DNA from: Fimbriiglobus sp.
Lineage (GTDB): Bacteria; Planctomycetota; Planctomycetia; Gemmatales; Gemmataceae
Length of the DNA: 48,371 nucleotides
Assembly (NCBI GenBank): GCA_022841795.1
Contig: JALHQU010000030.1
Location: forward strand, 1 to 48,371
Direction: 5' to 3'
Below are positions 43,796 to 48,371 of the stretch, piece by piece. The stretch's first letter is position 1; each line of letters begins with the position of its first letter. The notes under the pieces were generated by a model that saw only the letters and a program-made list of their open reading frames with translations, did no database searches and was not told where the DNA came from. The position numbers and the translations under genes were made by a program.

Positions 43796-44744
43796 ACACG
43801 TACTTCCACGTCCACACCGTCTTCTTGCCCGGCTCCAACTCGATCTGGATGTACGGCTCCGGGCACAGGGTGGTCTTCATCCCCCACAGGTTGTACTTGC
43901 TCGGCGGCTTGTCGCCGGTCACGCGGACGGTCACGCCGGACGGCGTGTGCTTCATCGTCACCCCGGCGTCGCGGCTGACCGAGTCGGTGCTGAACCCGCC
44001 CAGTTCGGCGAAGATCGACCCCTTGTCGATGGTGCCGGCCAGCGTCAGCTTCTTGCCGTCGATCTTCACCAACTCGTTGAACCGCTCCCGCGGCTCCGCC
44101 GCCTTCACCGCGAACGGGAACTCCAGTTCGTAGTTCGACCCCACCGGATCGGCGTCCACGTTGAAGAAGTTGTGGTTGTAGTGGTCGGTGCTGATCGCCT
44201 TCGGGCCGGTGTTCCCCAGCACATGCATGATCCGCACCTCCGCCCCGCTCACGGCCACGATCTTGGTGTACTTGTAGGCGTACCCGGCCGCACTCAGGGT
44301 CTGCTCGAACGTGATCTTGCTGTCGTCCTTCGTCACCTTCCACTCGCCCGGCTTCACGATCTTGTACCGGCCGAAGAAGCTGTACTTCTCGTCCTTCGCC
44401 TTCTCCAGCTCGCCCACCCCGATCTTGACGAACGTGCCGCCCGGCTTGGCGTCGGCGTACCCGAGCGGGGCGGCGTTGCCGAACTCCTCGCACGGGCCGA
44501 CGATGTCGTCGTTGTTCGCCGGGTTGTGCGTGCCCTTCCACGGGCCGAACAGCTTGTACTTGCCGAACTCGACCGAGAACACCCCGGACCAGTCGAACCG
44601 CGTGCCGCGGTAGAACCCCTTCTCCGCGTCCGGCAGGTACACGGTGAGGGTGAGCTGGTCCGACTTCAGGGTGTGCGTGGGGTAATCCGCGGCGGAGGCT
44701 AGGGTGGCGGCGAAGAGGGCGACGAGCGCGAGCAGTCGGGGCAT
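43785..44744 (-). CDS. Secreted galactose-mutarotase-like (beta-sandwich) protein
   Basis: From the ATG at 44744, which has GGAGCC upstream, the protein has 319 residues with a Sec signal peptide (cleavage near ASA-ADYP, residue 19). It is beta-rich with motifs FYRGTRFDWSGVFSVEFGKYKLFGPWKG, STDHYNHNFFNVDADPVG, and a C-terminal LCPEPYIQIELEPGKKTVWTWKY, resembling aldose-1-epimerase-like sugar-binding folds. It probably binds or alters a carbohydrate outside the cytoplasm. The same frame is open upstream through the NADAR gene, so a longer fused product is possible. Its 3' end overlaps that of mnmH by 11 bp. Confidence 0.75.
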   Translation of the reverse strand: MPRLLALVALFAATLASAADYPTHTLKSDQLTLTVYLPDAEKGFYRGTRFDWSGVFSVEFGKYKLFGPWKGTHNPANNDDIVGPCEEFGNAAPLGYADAKPGGTFVKIGVGELEKAKDEKYSFFGRYKIVKPGEWKVTKDDSKITFEQTLSAAGYAYKYTKIVAVSGAEVRIMHVLGNTGPKAISTDHYNHNFFNVDADPVGSNYELEFPFAVKAAEPRERFNELVKIDGKKLTLAGTIDKGSIFAELGGFSTDSVSRDAGVTMKHTPSGVTVRVTGDKPPSKYNLWGMKTTLCPEPYIQIELEPGKKTVWTWKYVFSK

Positions 44745-45215
44745 GGGGGAGGCTCCGGTGAACTTGAGTGTAGCCCGCAACTCCGCCCGCACCTGCATGA
44801 GCAGCGCCCCGAGCCGGTTCCGCCCGCTCCCGTCCCCGCCGTCGCCCCAGTAGTTGTCGTTGGCGGTGTGTTCGACCAGCACCGCGTCGCCGGTGCCGAG
44901 CAGAATCGCTTTCAACTCGTCGTGCTGGGTGAACTTCGCCCGCAAGGCTTCGAGCATCACTCGCTCCTTCACCCGCTCCCAGTCTCGCCGCAGCGGACGC
45001 TTGCGGTCGCGGCCCATCTGCGCCGCCAGACTCGGCTTGTTGGCTTTCCGCACCTCCTCCTCGTCCGGCGCGCCGGCGAACTTCTGCGCCTGGAAGTAGT
45101 GCTCGCTCGTCGGCCACCGCTTCCCCCTCAGAAACACGCTGTGCCGGCTGAAGTTGGAGAAGCAGCCGTACTCGCCGGCGGTGCTGTAGAAGTGGATGAC
45201 GGGCACGTCGGACAT
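43785..45215 (-). CDS. NADAR-domain protein, in-frame read-through into the secreted protein
   Basis: From the ATG at 45215 (CCGGAGG upstream) the first about 147 residues form a NADAR (YbiA-like) domain: HFYSTAGEYGCFSNFSRH, WPTSEHYFQAQKFAG with the conserved Glu, VMLEALRAKFTQHDELKAILLGTGD and the signature NYWGDGGDGSGRNRLGALLMQVR. YbiA-type enzymes cleave N-glycosidic bonds in riboflavin intermediates; other NADAR members remove ADP-ribose from nucleic acid. There is no stop at the usual end; the frame continues through ten residues into the signal peptide of the next protein, giving 476 residues. The ribosome site and the signal peptide at 44744 suggest two products in practice; the stop may simply have been lost. 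Confidence 0.7.
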   Translation of the reverse strand: MSDVPVIHFYSTAGEYGCFSNFSRHSVFLRGKRWPTSEHYFQAQKFAGAPDEEEVRKANKPSLAAQMGRDRKRPLRRDWERVKERVMLEALRAKFTQHDELKAILLGTGDAVLVEHTANDNYWGDGGDGSGRNRLGALLMQVRAELRATLKFTGASPMPRLLALVALFAATLASAADYPTHTLKSDQLTLTVYLPDAEKGFYRGTRFDWSGVFSVEFGKYKLFGPWKGTHNPANNDDIVGPCEEFGNAAPLGYADAKPGGTFVKIGVGELEKAKDEKYSFFGRYKIVKPGEWKVTKDDSKITFEQTLSAAGYAYKYTKIVAVSGAEVRIMHVLGNTGPKAISTDHYNHNFFNVDADPVGSNYELEFPFAVKAAEPRERFNELVKIDGKKLTLAGTIDKGSIFAELGGFSTDSVSRDAGVTMKHTPSGVTVRVTGDKPPSKYNLWGMKTTLCPEPYIQIELEPGKKTVWTWKYVFSK

Positions 45216-45292
45216 GCCGGACCTCCGGTCGGAGTTGGATGAAGCCACCCTACGGACACCCGCCGCGGCCGGAAGTTCGCCAGGACGGGTCT

Positions 45293-45417
45293 TTGGTGAA
45301 CCCCGACCGCCAGGTCGGTGGGTGCGTGGGGCAAGATGGCATCTAGCCGTGGCAAGATGCCATCTTGCCCCACTCGGCTGGCTCGCACCCACGAGCCTTG
45401 CGGCTCGGGTTCGCCAA
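45293..45417. repeat. Nested inverted repeats of the GTGAACCC family
   Basis: Imperfect outer arms of 34 bp (45293-45326, 45384-45417) enclose a perfect 19-bp hairpin (45326-45344 with 45355-45373; GTGGGGCAAGATGGCATCT). It lies in the divergent gap between the NADAR gene and the HAD gene. Confidence 0.75.
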
Positions 45418-45445
45418 CAATCCACCCCACCCCTAAACTTCCCTC

Positions 45446-46126
45446 ATGATCACCCTGCTCTTCGACATCGACGGCACTCTGGTCCGCACCGGCGGGGCGG
45501 GCAAGGGGGCGATGGAAGCCGCCCTGCAACGCGAGTTCGGCGTCCGCGAGGTGCTCGACACCGTGCCGTACAGCGGCCGCACCGACCGGGCCATCGGCCG
45601 GGAGCTACTCACCGTCCACGGGTTCGAGCCGTCGGCCGAGAACGTGCGGCGGCTGACCGACGCCTACCTGGACCAACTGCCGCACTTCCTGCGGGACCGC
45701 GGCGGGGAGGTGTGCCCGCAGATCGAGCCGATCGTGAAGGCGGCGGCCAAACGGGACGGGGTACTGCTCGGCCTGCTGACGGGAAACATCCGCCGCGGGG
45801 CGGCGGCCAAGCTCGGGCACTTCGGCCTGTGGGACTACTTCCCGCTCGGCGGGTTCGGCGACGACCACTTCGACCGCGACGACGTGGCCCGGACCGCACT
45901 CTCCGAGGTGCAACGGCACACCGGCCGAACGGTGAACCCGGCCGACGTGTGGGTGATCGGCGACACCCCGCTGGACGTGCAGTGCGCGCGGGCAATCGGG
46001 GCGAAGGCGGTGGCGGTGGCCACCGGCTGGCACCCGTATGACGAACTGGCGGCGTGCCGGCCGGACGCGGTGTTCCGGGATCTGACCGAGGCGTCCGACC
46101 TGCTCCGCACCTGGGGCGTGGCCTGA
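45446..46126 (+). CDS. HAD-superfamily hydrolase, phosphoglycolate-phosphatase-like
   Basis: A 226-residue HAD phosphatase. Motif I is FDIDGTLV (D7, D9). Motif II is LLTGN (Thr). Motif III has the Lys near RGAAAKLG, and motif IV is VIGDTPLDVQCARA. The cap between motifs I and II is helical, type C1 (GAGKGAMEAALQREF, RTDRAIGRELL), as in PGP/Gph and beta-phosphoglucomutase relatives. It should remove phosphate from a small molecule in the cytoplasm. The ATG at 45446 is preceded, 6 bp upstream, by TAAACT and by no ribosome site, so it may be leaderless. Transcription probably ends at the hairpin at 46209-46240. Confidence 0.85.
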   Translation: MITLLFDIDGTLVRTGGAGKGAMEAALQREFGVREVLDTVPYSGRTDRAIGRELLTVHGFEPSAENVRRLTDAYLDQLPHFLRDRGGEVCPQIEPIVKAAAKRDGVLLGLLTGNIRRGAAAKLGHFGLWDYFPLGGFGDDHFDRDDVARTALSEVQRHTGRTVNPADVWVIGDTPLDVQCARAIGAKAVAVATGWHPYDELAACRPDAVFRDLTEASDLLRTWGVA

Positions 46127-46208
46127 CTGTGAATCGGTTCCGCCTCGACCATCGCTCAAACGCTGTTTCTTCCGGACGAATCGGGATGGTTCCGGAAAGG
46201 GGTCCCCC

Positions 46209-46240
46209 ACCCGGCCGGAACCAATGAGAGCCGGCCGGGT
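46209..46240. terminator. GC hairpin between the HAD gene and the convergent secreted-protein gene
   Basis: 10-bp arms (46209-46218, 46231-46240) around a 12-base loop, touching the stop of the minus-strand gene. Confidence 0.6.
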
Positions 46241-46875
46241 CACTTCTTCTTGAACAGGCCGTTCGCCTCGGTGATGACGGCGTCGATGGCCGCGTCGGTC
46301 AGGCCGTCGGCCGGCAGGTCCCACCGCTTCACCACCTTCATCCGGTTGTACACGATGACGGTGGTGGTGTCCGGGGCCAGCCCCCAGGTGAGCGCGTCGC
46401 CCTCTTTGCCGTCCGGCTTCTTGGTCAGGCCGACGGCCACGCCGCCCGGTTGCACCGACCCGGCCCACGCCTGCACCGCCTCGGCGGCGGCGTCCGCCTT
46501 GGCGTCCGCGATGTAGTCGCGGTCCAGGGCGGCGAAGAGAAGGAACGCGCCGAATTCCTCGGCCTTGTGCGCGGTCTGCACGTCCTTCAGCCGCTTGACC
46601 AGCTTCGCCACCGGCTCGTCGGCGCCGGCCGGCAGTTTGGTGGCGAACACCGCCACCACCGGGTTCAGGTTGTTCTCCGTCACCAGGTCGTGCAGCTTGC
46701 CGGTGCGGTTCTGCGGGCTTTTCGCGTCCGCCCGCTGGTCGAACACGATGTAGCTGCGGAAGGTGGACGGGATCATGCCGTCCGCCTTCGGCTTGGACTC
46801 GACCTGCTGGGCCGCGGCCGGGGCGCACGCCGCCGCCACCACCCCGACCACCCGCACGAATTGCCCGATCGTCAT
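46240..46875 (-). CDS. Secreted protein of unknown function, 211 residues
   Basis: A Sec signal peptide is visible (QFVRVVGVVAAACAPAAAQ, cleavage near residue 22). The mature part has alternating strands and helices: RSYIVFDQRADAKSPQNRTGKLHDLV, NPVVAVFATKL, LVKRLKDVQTAH, FGAFLLFAALD, VAVGLTKKPDGK and TTTVIVYNRMKVVKRWDLP. The order resembles a thioredoxin-like fold, but no CXXC is present, so redox activity is unlikely. I do not recognise the family. I use the ATG at 46875, as the longer frame upstream runs into the promoter region of the aldehyde dehydrogenase gene. Confidence 0.65.
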   Translation of the reverse strand: MTIGQFVRVVGVVAAACAPAAAQQVESKPKADGMIPSTFRSYIVFDQRADAKSPQNRTGKLHDLVTENNLNPVVAVFATKLPAGADEPVAKLVKRLKDVQTAHKAEEFGAFLLFAALDRDYIADAKADAAAEAVQAWAGSVQPGGVAVGLTKKPDGKEGDALTWGLAPDTTTVIVYNRMKVVKRWDLPADGLTDAAIDAVITEANGLFKKK

Positions 46876-47010
46876 GACTCGCTCCGCACCTGGAGGGTTA
46901 CACATTAGGGTGTCGTGGCGGGATCGGTGTGTCAAGCCGTTCGCCGCCGACTCCGGCCATCTGACGGGCGTGCGGCCCGCACAACTCGCCGAAGGCTTAC
47001 CATATTCCGC

Positions 47011-48348
47011 ATGTCCGTGCCGTTCGCCGCCGAGTCCGCCCGCGCTCGCCTCGCCCAAGCCCGGTGGGCACTCACGCCGGTTCGAAAACGGCTGAAGGCT
47101 ATCCGCGAGTTCCGGCACCTGCTGGTCGAGCGGTGCGACCACCTGACGGCCGCGGTGAGGGCCGATCTCGACCGTCCGCCGGACGAGGTGATCGCCACCG
47201 ACGTGCTGCCGACGGCCGCCGCCGCCAAGTTCCTGGAACGACACACCGGGCGAATCCTGAAGCCGCGAAAGGTCGGCTGGCGACCGCTGTGGCTGGCCGG
47301 CTGCCGGGACGTGATCCACCGCCGCCCGCACGGCATCGTCGGCGTCATCGGCACCTGGAACTACCCGCTGTTCCTGAACGCCGTGCCCGTCCTGCACGCG
47401 GTGGCCGCCGGCAACGCGGTGCTATGGAAACCGAGCGAGAACGCCCCGCGGTTCGCCGCGGTGCTCACGGAACTGTTCCGCGACGCCGGGTTCCCGCCGG
47501 ACCTGATCGTGCCGCTGCCCGCCACCCGCGAGGCCGGCCCGCTGCTGGCCGAGGCGGATGTGGACTTCGTCCACTTCACCGGCTCGGACGGGGTGGGGCG
47601 GAAGCTGGCGGCGCGGCTGGGCGAACGGCTGATCCCGTCGGCCCTGGAGTTGAGCGGGTGCGACGCGGTGCTCGTGCTGGCCGACGCGGACGTGGAACTG
47701 GCGGCGCGGGCGGCGTGGTACGGGGCGACGCTCAACCGCGGACAGACGTGCATGGCCGTGCGGCGAGCGTTCGTGCAGCGGGCGGCGTGGGAGGGGTTTG
47801 TCGCCATGGTTGGCCGCGACCCAACGGGGAGCGCGTCACCGGAAATCATCCTCACCCCGCCCCCCGACCACCCCGCCCTCCGCGAGGCCACTTTCACCCC
47901 CCGGCTCGCCGTCGTCCCGTTCGACTCACTCGACGACGCCCTGCGACTGCACGCCGCGTGCCCCTTCAAACTCACCGCCGCCGTGTTCACCCGCGACCTG
48001 TCCGCCGCCCGCGACCTCGCCGCCCGGTTGCCGGTCGGGTCCGTCGTCGTCAACGACGTGATCGTGCCGACGGCGCACCCCGGCACGCCGTTCGGCGGCC
48101 GCGGGGCGAGCGGGTGGGGCGTCACCCAGGGCGACGAGGGGCTGTTGCAGATGACCACACCGCAGGTGGTGACGGTGCGGTCCGGCCGGTTCCGCCCGCA
48201 CATCGACACAGAGTTGACCGCCGACCCGGCCGGCGGGGACGTGACGGCCGGGATGCTGGCGATGACCCACGGCCGCACCCTCGCCGCCCGCTGGCGGGGG
48301 CTGCGGCAAATGCTCGGCGGGATGAGGAGGTTTGGGAGATCTTCGTAG
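47011..48348 (+). CDS. Aldehyde dehydrogenase family protein with a repeat-derived insertion
   Basis: A 445-residue ALDH. The NAD-binding motif GTWNYPL (114-120), FTGSDGVGRKLA, the general base E213 in LELSG, and the catalytic C247 in NRGQTCMAVRR are present. The C-terminal PFGGRGASGWG is normal. It oxidises an aldehyde to an acid using NAD(P). The Cys-to-C-terminus part is shorter than in typical ALDHs (about 480-500 residues). Just after it, residues 268-276 (GRDPTGSAS) are encoded by a 25-bp sequence that matches, with one change, the hairpin arm at 26402-26426. That suggests a palindromic repeat has been taken into the gene. TACCAT lies 7 bp before the ATG. Confidence 0.85.
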   Translation: MSVPFAAESARARLAQARWALTPVRKRLKAIREFRHLLVERCDHLTAAVRADLDRPPDEVIATDVLPTAAAAKFLERHTGRILKPRKVGWRPLWLAGCRDVIHRRPHGIVGVIGTWNYPLFLNAVPVLHAVAAGNAVLWKPSENAPRFAAVLTELFRDAGFPPDLIVPLPATREAGPLLAEADVDFVHFTGSDGVGRKLAARLGERLIPSALELSGCDAVLVLADADVELAARAAWYGATLNRGQTCMAVRRAFVQRAAWEGFVAMVGRDPTGSASPEIILTPPPDHPALREATFTPRLAVVPFDSLDDALRLHAACPFKLTAAVFTRDLSAARDLAARLPVGSVVVNDVIVPTAHPGTPFGGRGASGWGVTQGDEGLLQMTTPQVVTVRSGRFRPHIDTELTADPAGGDVTAGMLAMTHGRTLAARWRGLRQMLGGMRRFGRSS

Positions 48349-48371
48349 CCGCGAGCCGCAGGCGAGCGCGG
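48339..48371. repeat. First arm of a hairpin cut by the window edge
   Basis: AGATCTTCGTAGCCGCGAG begins just before the ALDH stop and resembles the start of the hairpins at 19690 and 26399. The second arm would lie outside the window. Confidence 0.4.

Noticed and set aside
44745-45215. NADAR gene as part of a phage-defence operon
   Set aside because: Neighbours are an mnmH remnant, a secreted protein and a HAD phosphatase; no DarT-like or other defence gene is present.

Overview
The window is high-GC DNA (about two thirds G+C by eye) from a planctomycete, most likely the family Gemmataceae. The supporting signs are a DUF1549/DUF1553 gene next to a DUF1501 gene, an ECF sigma factor paired with a TPR serine/threonine kinase, a second ECF sigma factor with a membrane-anchored C-terminal extension, an extracellular protein with an N-terminal LEDR-type motif, many secreted proteins of unknown function, and a tmRNA whose tag can be read as AEAQYSLAA. 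No rRNA, CRISPR array or ordinary tRNA was seen.

Region 1 (1-14,500) is the mobile and broken part. It holds a SEC-C protein, an unknown small protein and a helicase-associated-domain protein. An IS630-type transposase remnant with two homopolymer frameshifts follows and is cut off by an IS21 element with perfect 57-bp inverted ends. The IS21 helper gene istB has lost its Walker A region in frame. Next come a chimeric extracellular protein (FG-GAP repeats, alpha/beta hydrolase, dockerin-like tail), a TPR kinase with a 5' frameshift, its ECF sigma factor, and a tyrosine-recombinase pseudogene that runs into the 3' end of ssrA (tmRNA), a classic integration site.

Region 2 (14,500-32,600) is mostly ordinary chromosome: truD, a small CBS/ABM/hypothetical cluster, a beta-helix secreted protein, a crotonase, the membrane-extended ECF sigma factor, a glycosyltransferase, a HEAT-repeat lipoprotein, an OPA-type MFS transporter, a Nif3-family protein, and a 1399-residue membrane protein with a long low-complexity tail that contains a triplicated motif.

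Region 3 (32,700-48,371) holds the DUF1549/DUF1553 and DUF1501 pair, a large TPR protein, a CNNM/CorC-type membrane protein, a SecD-P1-like secreted protein, a secreted protein with a degenerate HExxH motif, an mnmH (selU) gene interrupted by an in-frame UGA, a NADAR-domain protein that runs in frame into a secreted protein, a HAD phosphatase, a secreted protein of unknown function and an aldehyde dehydrogenase.

A theme across the window is long, often perfect, inverted repeats between genes, many acting as likely terminators. Several reach into coding sequence: one supplies the C-terminus and stop of the MFS transporter and the stop of the convergent Nif3 gene, a near-identical arm sits in the same frame inside the aldehyde dehydrogenase, and another forms the C-terminal tail of MnmH. 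I did not find one clearly new multi-gene system. The best leads are this protein-coding palindrome family, the UGA-interrupted mnmH, the membrane-extended sigma factor and the NADAR read-through fusion.
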